Origin: Pseudomonas farsensis
GTDB taxonomy: Bacteria > Pseudomonadota > Gammaproteobacteria > Pseudomonadales > Pseudomonadaceae
DNA length: 64,000 nt
Direction: 5' to 3'
NCBI RefSeq assembly: GCF_014268805.2
Contig: NZ_JABWRF020000002.1
Coordinates: forward strand, 1,370,001-1,434,000
Notes under the pieces: model-generated
The model's input: the letters and a program-made list of their open reading frames with translations, nothing else
Databases searched by the model: none
Told to the model about the DNA's origin: nothing
Shown: positions 30,916-40,409 of the stretch, in pieces
How positions within the stretch are numbered: position 1 is the stretch's first letter
How the letters are laid out: each line of letters begins with the position of its first letter
Program-made: the position numbers and the translations under genes

Positions 30916-31374
30916 GTGTCGAGCAAGCTAGAACAGTTGCAGGCCTTGTTGGCCCCGGTGGTCACGGGGCTGGGCTTTGAATGCTGGGGGATCGAATTCG
31001 TCTCCCAGGGCAAGCATTCGGTATTACGTGTCTACATCGACAAGGAAGGCGGCATTCTGGTGGACGACTGCGCTGAAGTCAGCCGCCAGGTCAGCAGCGT
31101 TCTCGATGTAGAGGACCCGATCAGCTCCGAATATACCCTTGAGGTTTCCTCTCCTGGCATGGAACGCCCGCTGTTCACCGTTGAACAGTTTGCCTCGCAT
31201 GCTGGCGAACAGGTGAAGATCAAACTGCGTTCACCCTTCGAGGGTCGTCGTAACTTCCAGGGCCTTCTCCGCGGTGTGGAGGAACAGGACGTGGTGGTCC
31301 AGGTGGACGATCAAGAATTCCTGCTGCCGATCGACTCGATCGACAAGGCCAATATTATTCCCAGTTTTGACTGA
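30916..31374 (+). CDS. rimP: Ribosome maturation factor RimP (152 aa)
   Basis: RimP assists assembly of the 30S subunit. The N-terminal alpha/beta domain has [40 protein letters not shown], the motif [12 protein letters not shown] (nearly universal in the family), and an SH3-like C-terminal domain ending in [11 protein letters not shown]. The GTG at 30916 is chosen: GAGGGGG lies 5 bases before it and it yields the 152-residue family length starting (V)[11 protein letters not shown]. An in-frame ATG at 30898 would add six residues and has a poorer site. A hairpin without a U tract (31383-31406) separates it from nusA. Confidence 0.97.
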   Translation: MSSKLEQLQALLAPVVTGLGFECWGIEFVSQGKHSVLRVYIDKEGGILVDDCAEVSRQVSSVLDVEDPISSEYTLEVSSPGMERPLFTVEQFASHAGEQVKIKLRSPFEGRRNFQGLLRGVEEQDVVVQVDDQEFLLPIDSIDKANIIPSFD

Positions 31375-31433
31375 GACGTGCCGAGCCCGACGGATTTTCC
31401 GGGCTCAATGGCTTGCGCAAGGCGAGGCGTACG

Positions 31434-32915
31434 ATGAGCAAAGAAGTACTGCTGGTTGTTGAATCGGTATCCAACGAAAAGGGTGTACCGCCAGGCGTCA
31501 TTTTCGAAGCGCTGGAAGTAGCCCTGGCTACTGCAACCAAAAAACGTTTTGAAGACGAAGTTGACCTGCGTGTGGAAATCAACCGCCACACCGGTAGCTA
31601 CGAGACTTTCCGCCGCTGGACCGTGGTCGACGAAAACGACCTGGACGACCCAGCCATCGAAACCTGGCTGGAAAAAGCCCACCAGACTCATCCGGACGCC
31701 AAAGTCGGCGACGTGATCGAAGAGAAGATCGAGTCGATCGAATTCGGCCGCATCGCTGCGCAGACCGCCAAGCAGGTCATCGTGCAGAAGGTCCGCGAAG
31801 CCGAGCGCGCCCAGGTGGTTGACGCCTACCGCGAACGTGTTGGCGAGATCATCTCCGGTACCGTCAAAAAGGTTACCCGCGACAACGTTATCGTCGACCT
31901 GGGCAACAACGCCGAAGCGCTGTTGGCCCGTGAAGACATTATTCCCCGTGAGACCTTCCGGGTTGGCGTGCGTCTGCGCGCGCTGCTCAAGGAAATCCGC
32001 ACCGAGAACCGTGGTCCTCAGCTGATCCTGTCGCGTACCGCGCCACAGATGCTGATCGAGCTGTTCACCATCGAAGTGCCGGAAATCGCTGAAGGCCTCA
32101 TTGAAGTCATGGCCGCATCCCGGGATCCGGGTTCGCGTGCCAAGATCGCCGTCCGCTCCAAGGACAAGCGCATCGACCCGCAAGGTGCCTGTATCGGCAT
32201 GCGTGGTTCGCGCGTCCAAGCCGTATCCGGCGAGCTGGGTGGTGAGCGTGTGGATATCGTCCTTTGGGACGAGAACCCGGCGCAGTTCGTCATCAACGCC
32301 ATGTCGCCGGCAGAAGTTGCCTCGATCATCGTTGACGAGGACGCCCATGCGATGGATATCGCCGTAGCCGAAGACAACCTGGCCCAGGCCATTGGCCGTG
32401 GCGGTCAAAACGTTCGCCTGGCCAGTCAGCTGACTGCCTGGACCCTGAACGTGATGAGCGAAAAGGACATCCAGGCCAAGCAACAGGCTGAAACTGGCGA
32501 CATCCTGCGTAATTTCATTGATGAACTGGAAGTCGACGAAGAGCTGGCACAAGTCCTGGTCGACGAAGGCTTTACCAGCCTTGAAGAAATTGCCTACGTA
32601 CCGTTGGAAGAAATGCTCAACATCGATGGCTTTGACGAGGAGATCGTCACTGAGCTCCGCGCTCGGGCCAAGGACCGTTTGTTGACCAAAGCCATCGCTA
32701 CCGAAGAAAAACTGGCAGACGCCCATCCGGCTGAAGACTTGCTCTCCCTCGAGGGCATGGACAAAGACCTGGCGGCCGAACTGGCGGTGCGCGGCGTGGT
32801 TAACCGCGAAGACCTGGCCGAGCAGTCGATCGACGACCTGCTCGACATCGACGGCATCGACGAAGAGCGTGCCGGCAAGTTGATCATGGCCGCCCGAGCC
32901 CACTGGTTCGAGTAA
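31434..32915 (+). CDS. nusA: Transcription termination/antitermination factor NusA (493 aa)
   Basis: NusA binds RNA polymerase and nascent RNA, controlling pausing, termination and antitermination. The N-terminal polymerase-binding domain (1-130) is followed by S1 (about 135-200, [21 protein letters not shown]), the two KH domains with the [15 protein letters not shown] loop and [11 protein letters not shown], and two C-terminal acidic helical repeats (about 365-490) as in E. coli. The ATG at 31434 starts the conserved [18 protein letters not shown]. It is in the rimP-nusA-infB operon. Confidence 0.98.
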   Translation: MSKEVLLVVESVSNEKGVPPGVIFEALEVALATATKKRFEDEVDLRVEINRHTGSYETFRRWTVVDENDLDDPAIETWLEKAHQTHPDAKVGDVIEEKIESIEFGRIAAQTAKQVIVQKVREAERAQVVDAYRERVGEIISGTVKKVTRDNVIVDLGNNAEALLAREDIIPRETFRVGVRLRALLKEIRTENRGPQLILSRTAPQMLIELFTIEVPEIAEGLIEVMAASRDPGSRAKIAVRSKDKRIDPQGACIGMRGSRVQAVSGELGGERVDIVLWDENPAQFVINAMSPAEVASIIVDEDAHAMDIAVAEDNLAQAIGRGGQNVRLASQLTAWTLNVMSEKDIQAKQQAETGDILRNFIDELEVDEELAQVLVDEGFTSLEEIAYVPLEEMLNIDGFDEEIVTELRARAKDRLLTKAIATEEKLADAHPAEDLLSLEGMDKDLAAELAVRGVVNREDLAEQSIDDLLDIDGIDEERAGKLIMAARAHWFE

Positions 32916-32942
32916 TTAGGCGCGGCCTGAGGAGAGAAGTGC

Positions 32943-35492
32943 ATGACGCAAGTCACGGTGAAAGAACTGGCCCAAGAGGTCGAGGCACCGGTAGAGCGCC
33001 TGCTGCAGCAGATGCGTGAGGCAGGTCTGCCGCACACCGACGCCGGTCAGGTAGTGACCGACAATGAGAAGCAGACTCTGCTGACTCATTTGAAAAGCAG
33101 CCATAAAAGCAAGGTGGAAGAGCCGCGCAAGATTACCTTGCAGCGCAAGACCACCAGCACCCTGCGTGTCGCCGGTAGCAAGAGCATCAGCGTAGAAGTA
33201 CGCAAGAAGAAAGTATTCGTGCAGCGCAGCCCGGAAGAAATCCAGGCCGAGCAGAAGCGCGAGCTGGAAGAGCGCCGCGCGGCTGAAACTGCCGAGCGCG
33301 ACCGCATCAACAACGAAGTGCGCAACCGCAACGACGAGCAGGCTCGCCGTCAGGCTGGCGACGCTCCGGCTGCGGCGCCTGCTGCCAAGCCTGCGCCGGC
33401 GCCGGCTGCTGCCGCGCCTATCGTGGCCGATGCACCGGTGTCCGAAGACGCCGCTGCCCGTGCTGCCGAGCGCAAGAAAGACGAGACCCGTCGCAACGAA
33501 AGCCGTACCCGTGACGACGACCGTCGTGGCGGCGGTGGTGCAGCTACCGGCGAACGCCGTGGCGAAGCCCCTCGTGTGTCGATCAAGGTCAAGGTCAAGG
33601 AGAAGGAAAAGGCTCCGACTCCACGCGCTGCGCCACGTACCACCGATGAAGAAAGCGATGGTTTCCGTCGTGGTCGCGGTGGCAAGGGCAAAGGCAAGAA
33701 GCGTAACCAGCATGGCTTCCAGAGCCCGAGCGGTCCTGTCATCCGTGACGTGACCATCGGCGAGACCATTACCGTCTCGGACCTGGCTCAGCGCATGTCG
33801 GTCAAGGGCGCCGAAGTCGTCAAGTTCATGTTCAAGATGGGCACCCCGGTGACCATCAACCAGGTACTGGACCGCGAAACCGCTCAGCTGATCGCCGAAG
33901 AACTGGGCCACAAGGTCACGCTGGTCAGCGACACCGCGCTTGAAGACTCGCTGGCCGAGTCGCTCAAGTTCGAAGGTGAGACTGCCTCCCGTGCCCCGGT
34001 TGTTACCGTCATGGGTCACGTTGACCACGGTAAGACCTCGCTGCTCGACTACATCCGTCGTGCCAAGGTTGCTGCTGGCGAAGCCGGTGGTATCACCCAG
34101 CACATCGGTGCCTACCACGTCGAAACCGACCGTGGCATGGTCACCTTCCTCGACACCCCGGGCCACGCCGCGTTTACCCAGATGCGTGCCCGTGGTGCCA
34201 AGGCGACCGACATCGTCATCCTGGTGGTGGCTGCGGACGACGGCGTGATGCCGCAAACCCGCGAGGCCGTTCAGCATGCCAAGGCTGCTGGCGTACCGCT
34301 GGTGGTTGCAGTGAACAAGATCGACAAGCCAGGTGCGGACCTCGATCGTATCCGCAACGAGCTGTCCGTCGAAGGCGTGACCTCCGAGGAATGGGGTGGC
34401 GACACTCCATTCGTCAAGGTTTCGGCCAAGATGGGTACCGGTGTTGACGAGCTGCTCGAAGCTGTCCTGCTGCAGGCCGAGATTCTCGAACTGACCGCCA
34501 CTCCGACCGCTCCTGGCCGTGGTGTCGTGGTTGAATCGCGCCTGGACAAGGGCCGTGGCCCGGTTGCCACCATCCTGGTTCAGGACGGCACCCTGCGTCA
34601 GGGCGACATGGTCCTGGTCGGCTCCAACTATGGCCGCGTACGTGCCATGCTCGACGAGAACGGCAAGCCTGTGAAGGAAGCTGGCCCGTCGATCCCGGTC
34701 GAGATCCTTGGCCTGGATGGCACCCCGGACGCCGGTGACGAGCTGTCCGTGGTTGCTGACGAGAAGAAAGCCCGCGAAGTTGCCCTGTTCCGTCAAGGCA
34801 AGTTCCGTGAGGTCAAGCTGGCCCGTGCTCACGCCGGCAAGCTGGAAAACATCTTCGAGACTATGGGTCAGGAAGAGAAGAAAACCCTCAACATCGTTCT
34901 CAAGACCGATGTGCGTGGTTCTCTCGAGGCGCTGCAAGGCTCGCTCGGCGGCCTGGGCAACGACGAAGTGCAGGTCCGCGTGATCGGTGGCGGCGTCGGT
35001 GGTATCACCGAGAGCGATGCCAACCTGGCGCTGGCGTCCAATGCGGTGCTGTTCGGCTTCAACGTGCGTGCCGATGCGGGTGCACGCCGTATCGTCGAGC
35101 AGGAAGGTCTGGATATGCGTTACTACAACGTGATCTACGACATCATCGAAGACGTCAAGAAGGCCCTGACCGGCATGCTCGGCAGTGATGTTCGCGAGAA
35201 CATCCTGGGTGTTGCCGAAGTGCGCGACGTGTTCCGTTCGCCGAAGTTCGGCGCCATCGCTGGCTGTATGGTCATCGAGGGTACCGTGTACCGCAACCGT
35301 CCGATCCGCGTACTGCGCGACGACGTTGTTATCTTCGAAGGCGAGCTGGAATCGCTGCGTCGCTTCAAGGACGATGCTGCCGAAGTGCGTAATGGCATGG
35401 AGTGCGGTATTGGCGTCAAGAGCTACAACGACGTCAAGGTCGGCGACAAGATCGAAGTGTTCGAGAAAGTCCAGGTGGCTCGTACCCTCTGA
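32943..35492 (+). CDS. infB: Translation initiation factor IF-2 (849 aa)
   Basis: IF-2 is the GTPase that recruits initiator tRNA and joins ribosomal subunits. The N-terminal IF2_N helices are followed by a long low-complexity charged and Ala/Pro-rich linker (about 85-250) and a second IF2_N module. The GTPase domain is from about residue 350 (G1 GHVDHGKT, G3 DTPGH, G4 NKID), then domains II, III and the fMet-tRNA-binding C2 domain ending [12 protein letters not shown]. Length is normal for Pseudomonas. It is encoded downstream of an initiator tRNA gene and nusA. Confidence 0.99.
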   Translation: MTQVTVKELAQEVEAPVERLLQQMREAGLPHTDAGQVVTDNEKQTLLTHLKSSHKSKVEEPRKITLQRKTTSTLRVAGSKSISVEVRKKKVFVQRSPEEIQAEQKRELEERRAAETAERDRINNEVRNRNDEQARRQAGDAPAAAPAAKPAPAPAAAAPIVADAPVSEDAAARAAERKKDETRRNESRTRDDDRRGGGGAATGERRGEAPRVSIKVKVKEKEKAPTPRAAPRTTDEESDGFRRGRGGKGKGKKRNQHGFQSPSGPVIRDVTIGETITVSDLAQRMSVKGAEVVKFMFKMGTPVTINQVLDRETAQLIAEELGHKVTLVSDTALEDSLAESLKFEGETASRAPVVTVMGHVDHGKTSLLDYIRRAKVAAGEAGGITQHIGAYHVETDRGMVTFLDTPGHAAFTQMRARGAKATDIVILVVAADDGVMPQTREAVQHAKAAGVPLVVAVNKIDKPGADLDRIRNELSVEGVTSEEWGGDTPFVKVSAKMGTGVDELLEAVLLQAEILELTATPTAPGRGVVVESRLDKGRGPVATILVQDGTLRQGDMVLVGSNYGRVRAMLDENGKPVKEAGPSIPVEILGLDGTPDAGDELSVVADEKKAREVALFRQGKFREVKLARAHAGKLENIFETMGQEEKKTLNIVLKTDVRGSLEALQGSLGGLGNDEVQVRVIGGGVGGITESDANLALASNAVLFGFNVRADAGARRIVEQEGLDMRYYNVIYDIIEDVKKALTGMLGSDVRENILGVAEVRDVFRSPKFGAIAGCMVIEGTVYRNRPIRVLRDDVVIFEGELESLRRFKDDAAEVRNGMECGIGVKSYNDVKVGDKIEVFEKVQVARTL

Positions 35493-35547
35493 GGGTGAGC
35501 CCGTTGCCAGCGCCGTTCGCGGCGTCTGGCAGCGCCTCTGCAGGCAG

Positions 35548-35580
35548 CGCCCGGTCAGGCTTCGGCTTGACCGGGCGTTT
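35548..35580 (+). terminator. Hairpin after infB
   Basis: Strong stem CGCCCGGTCA with TTGACCGGGCG and a short TTT tail in the 114-base infB-rbfA gap. It resembles a terminator but probably allows read-through. Confidence 0.6.
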
Positions 35581-35606
35581 GCCGCTTTAAGTTACAGGTA
35601 GCAAAA

Positions 35607-36005
35607 ATGGCAAAAGAATATAGCCGTACCCAACGCATAGGCGATCAGATGCAGCGCGAGCTGGCCGAGCTGATCCGCCGTGAAGTCAAAGACCCGCGTG
35701 TTGGCCTTGTGACCATCACTGCCGTCGACGTCAGCCGCGACCTTGGCCACGCCAAGGTCTTCATCACCGTGATGAGCCCGGACGATGCCGACACCGTACC
35801 GCAGACCGTCAAGGCGCTGAACAGCGCGGCGAGCTTCCTGCGCCTGCACTTGGGCCGTTCCATGCAACTGCGCAGCGTGCCGCAACTGCACTTCCACTTC
35901 GACGAAAGCGTCAGCCGCGGTGTACACCTGTCGGCCCTGATCGAACGTGCCGTCGCCGAAGACCGGTTGCACAAGGATGACGAACAGCCGGACACCAAGG
36001 AGTAA
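35607..36005 (+). CDS. rbfA: 30S ribosome-binding factor RbfA (132 aa)
   Basis: RbfA binds pre-30S particles and helps 16S rRNA 5' end maturation, also in cold adaptation. The single KH-like domain shows [49 protein letters not shown], the interrupted KH motif with [29 protein letters not shown], and a short acidic tail. Length is standard. The ATG at 35607 follows GTTACAGGTAGCAAAA. truB follows after 3 bases. Confidence 0.97.
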   Translation: MAKEYSRTQRIGDQMQRELAELIRREVKDPRVGLVTITAVDVSRDLGHAKVFITVMSPDDADTVPQTVKALNSAASFLRLHLGRSMQLRSVPQLHFHFDESVSRGVHLSALIERAVAEDRLHKDDEQPDTKE

Positions 36006-36008
36006 GCG

Positions 36009-36926
36009 GTGGCCCAGGTCAAACGTATCCGCCGTAACGTCAGCGGCATCATCCTGCTCGACAAGCCGCTGGGGTTCACCTCCAACGCTGCCCTGCAGAA
36101 AGTCCGCTGGCTGCTCAATGCCGAGAAAGCCGGCCACACCGGCAGCCTCGACCCGCTGGCCACTGGTGTGTTGCCATTGTGCTTTGGTGAGGCGACCAAG
36201 TTCTCGCAGTACCTGCTCGATTCCGACAAGGGCTACGAGACGGTCATGCAGATGGGCCAGACCACCACCACCGGCGATGCTGAGGGCGAAGTGCTCAAAA
36301 GCCGTGAGGTGACCGTTGGTCGCGCCGATATCGAAGCGGTCATTCCGCGTTTTCGCGGTGAAATCCAGCAGATACCGCCGATGTACTCCGCCCTCAAGCG
36401 CGATGGCCAGCCGCTGTATAAACTGGCGCGTGCAGGAGAGGTAGTGGAGCGCGAGGCGCGTTCTGTTACTATTAGCCGGCTTGAGCTGCTTGAGTGCGAA
36501 GGCACCCGGGCGCGCCTGTCGGTTGGCTGCAGCAAAGGCACCTATATCCGTACTCTGGTCGAGGATATGGGCGAGGCGTTGGGCTGTGGAGCCTACGTTG
36601 CCGAGCTGCGCCGCACCCAGGCAGGCCCCTTCGAGCTGGCCCAGACCGTGACCCTCGAAGCGCTGGAACAAGCCCACGCCGAGGGTGGCAACGAAGCGCT
36701 AGACCGCTTCCTGATGCCGTCCGACAGCGGGTTGCTCGACTGGCCGCTGGTGCAGCTGTCCGAGCACAGTTCGTTTTACTGGCTGCATGGCCAGGCAGTA
36801 CGTGCCCCAGAAGCGCCGCAGTTCGGCATGGTTCGGGTGCAGGATCACAATGGTCGCTTCATCGGTATCGGTGAAGTGAGCGAAGACGGGCGCATTGCGC
36901 CGCGTCGCTTGATTCGGTCGGAATGA
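36009..36926 (+). CDS. truB: tRNA pseudouridine-55 synthase (305 aa)
   Basis: TruB isomerises U55 in the T loop of tRNAs. The catalytic aspartate is D48 in [16 protein letters not shown]. Other motifs are the N-terminal [37 protein letters not shown] and the [20 protein letters not shown] signature. The C-terminal PUA-like domain runs from about 245. The start is GTG at 36009, with AAGGAG 6 bases upstream overlapping the end of rbfA, which indicates tight coupling. Confidence 0.98.
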   Translation: MAQVKRIRRNVSGIILLDKPLGFTSNAALQKVRWLLNAEKAGHTGSLDPLATGVLPLCFGEATKFSQYLLDSDKGYETVMQMGQTTTTGDAEGEVLKSREVTVGRADIEAVIPRFRGEIQQIPPMYSALKRDGQPLYKLARAGEVVEREARSVTISRLELLECEGTRARLSVGCSKGTYIRTLVEDMGEALGCGAYVAELRRTQAGPFELAQTVTLEALEQAHAEGGNEALDRFLMPSDSGLLDWPLVQLSEHSSFYWLHGQAVRAPEAPQFGMVRVQDHNGRFIGIGEVSEDGRIAPRRLIRSE

Positions 36927-37074
36927 CCGAAACCACAGGGCGAGGTTCAGGCTTTGCCCTGCGGGTTCGAGGATGGCTGTCAGTAGGCACGGTCATTCCT
37001 CTTCTTATTAATACAGGGATTGAATCCCTGGCCTATTGGGCCCGCTTGCGGGTTCCGTTATCAGGAGAAGCCAA

Positions 37075-37344
37075 ATGGCCCTCAGCGTCGAAGAAAAAGC
37101 TCAGATCGTTGCAGACTATCAGCAAGCCCAAGGCGACACCGGCAGCCCGGAAGTTCAGGTTGCCCTGCTGACCTTCAACATCAACAAGCTGCAAGGCCAC
37201 TTCAAGGCCAACGATAAAGACCACCACTCCCGTCGTGGTCTGATCCGTATGGTCAACCAGCGTCGTAAGCTGCTGGATTACCTGAAGGGTAAAGACACCA
37301 CTCGTTACAGCGCCCTGATCGGTCGCCTGGGCCTGCGTCGCTAA
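37075..37344 (+). CDS. rpsO: 30S ribosomal protein S15 (89 aa)
   Basis: S15 is a primary 16S rRNA-binding protein of the 30S platform. The entire small protein matches: [51 protein letters not shown] and [31 protein letters not shown] precedes the ATG at 37075. The 148-base leader has the palindromes GGGATTGAATCCC and GGGCCCGCTTGCGGG upstream, where S15 autoregulation of its own mRNA is known in E. coli. Confidence 0.99.
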   Translation: MALSVEEKAQIVADYQQAQGDTGSPEVQVALLTFNINKLQGHFKANDKDHHSRRGLIRMVNQRRKLLDYLKGKDTTRYSALIGRLGLRR

Positions 37345-37592
37345 TAGCGGCCTGGCCAGTGGTGTTGCATGGCGTGTCGCATGCTTCGGTAGCGCTGCTC
37401 AGCAGTGCTGCCGTCGGGCACGTCGCGCGATCTGCGAGGTTGGCAGTCTGGTGTGTCGTGCGGTTTATCCGCTCGGCGCCAGGCTCCCAACCTCGTGTTG
37501 TATCTGGACGGTCAATGGAGCCGATACTCCGTTCTGCCCACCCATTCGCAAGAACCAGTTCCCCCAAGAGCCACTGAAGAAGGTAGGAAACC

Positions 37593-39698
37593 GTGAACCC
37601 GGTAATCAAGACGTTCCAGTTCGGTCAATCGACCGTTACTCTCGAAACGGGCCGCATTGCCCGTCAAGCCTCCGGCGCAGTGCTGGTCACCGTCGACAAC
37701 GATGTCACCGTGCTGGTGACCGTGGTCGGTGCCAAGCACGCAGACCCGAGCAAAGGCTTCTTCCCGCTGTCCGTGCACTACCAGGAAAAAACCTACGCCG
37801 CCGGCAAGATCCCTGGTGGCTTCTTCAAGCGTGAAGGCCGTCCTTCCGAAAAAGAAACCCTGACTTCGCGCCTGATCGACCGTCCGATCCGTCCGCTGTT
37901 CCCAGAAGGCTTCATGAACGAAGTGCAGGTTGTCTGCACCGTCGTGTCGACCAGCAAGAAGACCGACCCGGACGTCGCCGCCATGATCGGCACCTCGGCT
38001 GCCCTGGCAATCTCCGGCATCCCGTTCGAAGGCCCGATCGGCGCTGCCCGCGTTGCCTTCCACGAAAGCACCGGCTACCTGCTGAACCCGACTTACGAGC
38101 AGCTGCAGGCTTCGAGCCTGGACATGGTCGTAGCCGGTACCGAATCGGCTGTACTCATGGTTGAATCGGAAGCCAAAGAGCTGACCGAAGACCAGATGCT
38201 GGGCGCCGTGCTGTTCGCCCACGACGAATTCCAGGCCGTGATCAAAGCGGTCAAAGAGCTGGCTGCCGAAGCTGCCAAGCCGACCTGGGACTGGAAACCG
38301 GCCGTTGCCAACACCGAGCTGTTCAACGCCATCCGCGCCGAGTTCGGCGAGGCTGTTTCCCAGGGCTACACCATCACCGTCAAGGCCGACCGCTACGCGC
38401 GCCTGGGCGAGCTGCGCGATCAGGCGATCGCCAAGTTCTCCGGTGAAGAAGGCCAGCCTTCGGCTGCTGAAGTCAAAGAAGTCTTCGGCGAAATCGAATA
38501 CCGCACCGTGCGCGAGAACATCGTCAACGGCAAGCCGCGTATCGACGGCCGTGACACCAAGACCGTGCGTCCGCTGAACATCGAAGTCGGTGTTCTGCCA
38601 AAAACCCACGGTTCGGCACTGTTCACCCGTGGCGAAACCCAGGCGCTGGTAGTTGCCACCCTCGGTACTGCGCGTGACGCACAGCTGCTGGACACCCTGG
38701 AAGGCGAGAAGAAAGACCCCTTCATGCTGCACTACAACTTCCCGCCGTTCTCGGTGGGCGAGTGTGGTCGCATGGGTGGCGCCGGCCGCCGCGAAATCGG
38801 CCACGGCCGTCTGGCCCGTCGTTCGGTCCAGGCCATGCTGCCTGCCGCTGACGTGTTCCCGTACACCATCCGCGTCGTTTCGGAAATCACCGAATCCAAC
38901 GGTTCCAGCTCCATGGCTTCGGTCTGTGGTGCTTCGCTGGCCCTGATGGACGCTGGTGTGCCAATGAAGGCGCCGGTCGCCGGTATCGCCATGGGCCTGG
39001 TCAAGGAAGGCGAGAAGTTCGCCATCCTCACCGACATCCTCGGTGACGAAGACCACCTGGGCGACATGGACTTCAAGGTAGCCGGTACCGCCAAAGGTGT
39101 TACCGCGCTGCAGATGGACATCAAGATCAACGGCATCACCGAAGAGATCATGGAAATCGCCCTGGGCCAAGCCCTGGAAGCGCGCCTGAACATCCTCGGC
39201 CAGATGAACGAGATCATTGGCCAGTCGCGTACCGAACTGTCGGCCAACGCTCCGACCATGATCGCGATGAAAATCGACACCGACAAGATCCGTGACGTCA
39301 TCGGTAAAGGCGGCGCCACCATCCGCGCTATCTGTGAAGAGACCAAGGCTTCGATCGACATCGAAGACGACGGCTCCATCAAGATCTTCGGCGAAACCAA
39401 GGAAGCGGCAGAAGCTGCCAAGCAGCGCGTCCTGGGTATCACCGCAGAGGCCGAGATCGGCAAGATCTACGTCGGCAAGGTCGAGCGCATCGTCGACTTC
39501 GGCGCCTTCGTCAACATCCTCCCAGGCAAAGACGGCCTGGTGCACATCTCGATGCTGAGCGATGCTCGTGTCGAGAAAGTCACCGACGTGCTGAAGGAAG
39601 GCCAGGAAGTCGAAGTACTGGTACTGGACGTGGACAACCGCGGCCGTATCAAACTGTCGATCAAAGACGTAGCCGCTGCCAAGGCATCGGGCGTTTAA
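37593..39698 (+). CDS. pnp: Polyribonucleotide nucleotidyltransferase (701 aa)
   Basis: PNPase is the 3'-5' phosphorolytic exoribonuclease of the degradosome. Two RNase PH domains are visible (first from residue 10, second from about 310 with GTRALV-type [15 protein letters not shown] and the active-site [25 protein letters not shown]). They are followed by KH (about 555-610, [16 protein letters not shown]) and S1 domains (about 622-690, [26 protein letters not shown]). Start: GTG at 37593 after AGGTAGGAAACC, a good site. The 248-base rpsO-pnp gap is where RNase III acts in E. coli. Hairpins are present there, but no strong terminator. Confidence 0.99.
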   Translation: MNPVIKTFQFGQSTVTLETGRIARQASGAVLVTVDNDVTVLVTVVGAKHADPSKGFFPLSVHYQEKTYAAGKIPGGFFKREGRPSEKETLTSRLIDRPIRPLFPEGFMNEVQVVCTVVSTSKKTDPDVAAMIGTSAALAISGIPFEGPIGAARVAFHESTGYLLNPTYEQLQASSLDMVVAGTESAVLMVESEAKELTEDQMLGAVLFAHDEFQAVIKAVKELAAEAAKPTWDWKPAVANTELFNAIRAEFGEAVSQGYTITVKADRYARLGELRDQAIAKFSGEEGQPSAAEVKEVFGEIEYRTVRENIVNGKPRIDGRDTKTVRPLNIEVGVLPKTHGSALFTRGETQALVVATLGTARDAQLLDTLEGEKKDPFMLHYNFPPFSVGECGRMGGAGRREIGHGRLARRSVQAMLPAADVFPYTIRVVSEITESNGSSSMASVCGASLALMDAGVPMKAPVAGIAMGLVKEGEKFAILTDILGDEDHLGDMDFKVAGTAKGVTALQMDIKINGITEEIMEIALGQALEARLNILGQMNEIIGQSRTELSANAPTMIAMKIDTDKIRDVIGKGGATIRAICEETKASIDIEDDGSIKIFGETKEAAEAAKQRVLGITAEAEIGKIYVGKVERIVDFGAFVNILPGKDGLVHISMLSDARVEKVTDVLKEGQEVEVLVLDVDNRGRIKLSIKDVAAAKASGV

Positions 39699-39714
39699 GC
39701 CTTAAGGCTTATAG

Positions 39715-39740
39715 AACGACCCTTCGGGGTCGTTTTTTTT
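39715..39740 (+). terminator. pnp terminator
   Basis: AACGACCC-TTCG-GGGTCGTT followed by a run of T, 16 bases after the stop: a canonical rho-independent terminator with a UUCG loop. Confidence 0.96.
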
Positions 39741-39872
39741 GCCTGCGATTTCTCAAGCACACTTGCATCTTGCATGCAGGAAACCGCCCCGGCTTGCAAA
39801 ATGCACGAAGGGTGTATCAACGATTTTCTCGTAAGTCATTGTTTTTAAAGGCTTCAAGCGAAACGGAAAAGC

Positions 39873-39888
39873 TGGCACAGGCCATGCA
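39873..39888 (+). promoter_or_regulatory. Sigma-54 promoter upstream of the BON-domain gene
   Basis: TGGCAC-AGGCCA-TGCA has GG at 39874-39875 and GC at 39886-39887 with exactly 10 bases between, matching the -24/-12 consensus TGGCACG-N4-TTGCW. The start site would be near 39899, 53 bases before the ATG at 39952. Confidence 0.7.
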
Positions 39889-39951
39889 ATATCCCTGTTA
39901 CCTGACGCCACCAACCCTGGCGCAGATCTTTCGACAACAGGAGTGACCCAC

Positions 39952-40305
39952 ATGAAGAAGTTCGCTATTGCTGCCGCTGCTGCTACCGCTCTGACCCTGA
40001 CCATGACCAACGCAGCATTCGCGCAACAGGCGGCCACCCAAGCCCCAATGATGCTGGCTGCCGGTGAAGTGACCAAAGCCAAGGAAGAGACCAAAGACAC
40101 TTGGATCACCACCAAGGTGAAAGCGGATCTGCTGACCGAGAAAGGCATTCCAGGTAGCGACATCAAAGTCGAAACCAACAAGGGTGTTGTTTCCCTGTCC
40201 TCGACCGTTGCCGTGACCGAATCCCAGAAAAAAATGGCTGTCGACATCACCAAGAAAATCGAAGGCGTGAAAGCTGTTTCGGCTGACGGCCTGAAGGCTG
40301 AATAA
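39952..40305 (+). CDS. Periplasmic BON-domain (OsmY-like) protein (117 aa)
   Basis: Residues 1-24 form a Sec signal peptide (MKKFAIAAAAATALTLTMTNAAFA). The mature protein is one BON domain with TWITTKVKADLLTEKGIPGSDIKVETNKGVVSLSSTV and a C-terminal EGVKAVSADGLKAE. BON proteins bind phospholipid and are often induced by envelope or osmotic stress; OsmY is the best known. AGGAG 8 bases before the ATG at 39952 fixes the start. It stands alone between two terminators and has a sigma-54-type promoter, suggesting nutrient-linked control. Confidence 0.88.
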   Translation: MKKFAIAAAAATALTLTMTNAAFAQQAATQAPMMLAAGEVTKAKEETKDTWITTKVKADLLTEKGIPGSDIKVETNKGVVSLSSTVAVTESQKKMAVDITKKIEGVKAVSADGLKAE

Positions 40306-40340
40306 GGATTAGCCCATAAGCCAAAGGATTGGCCACCGCA

Positions 40341-40378
40341 TAAACAAGAGCCCCGGCATTGGCCGGGGCTTTTGTTTA
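40341..40378. terminator. Bidirectional terminator between the BON and DUF748 genes
   Basis: A 16-bp stem, TAAACAAGAGCCCCGG with CCGGGGCTTTTGTTTA (15 of 16 paired), between convergent genes, with A and T runs on each side. Confidence 0.9.
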
Positions 40379-40409
40379 TGCGGGGTTATTTGGCGCCTTC
40401 ACCGGGGGC

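Noticed and set aside
31383..31406. Hairpin between rimP and nusA as a terminator
   Set aside because: The stem GAGCCCG/CGGGCTC is good but is followed by AATGGC, not a U tract, and the genes form one known operon.
37512..39545. A 677-codon antisense frame opposite pnp
   Set aside because: Shadow of pnp codon use, with no recognisable motif.
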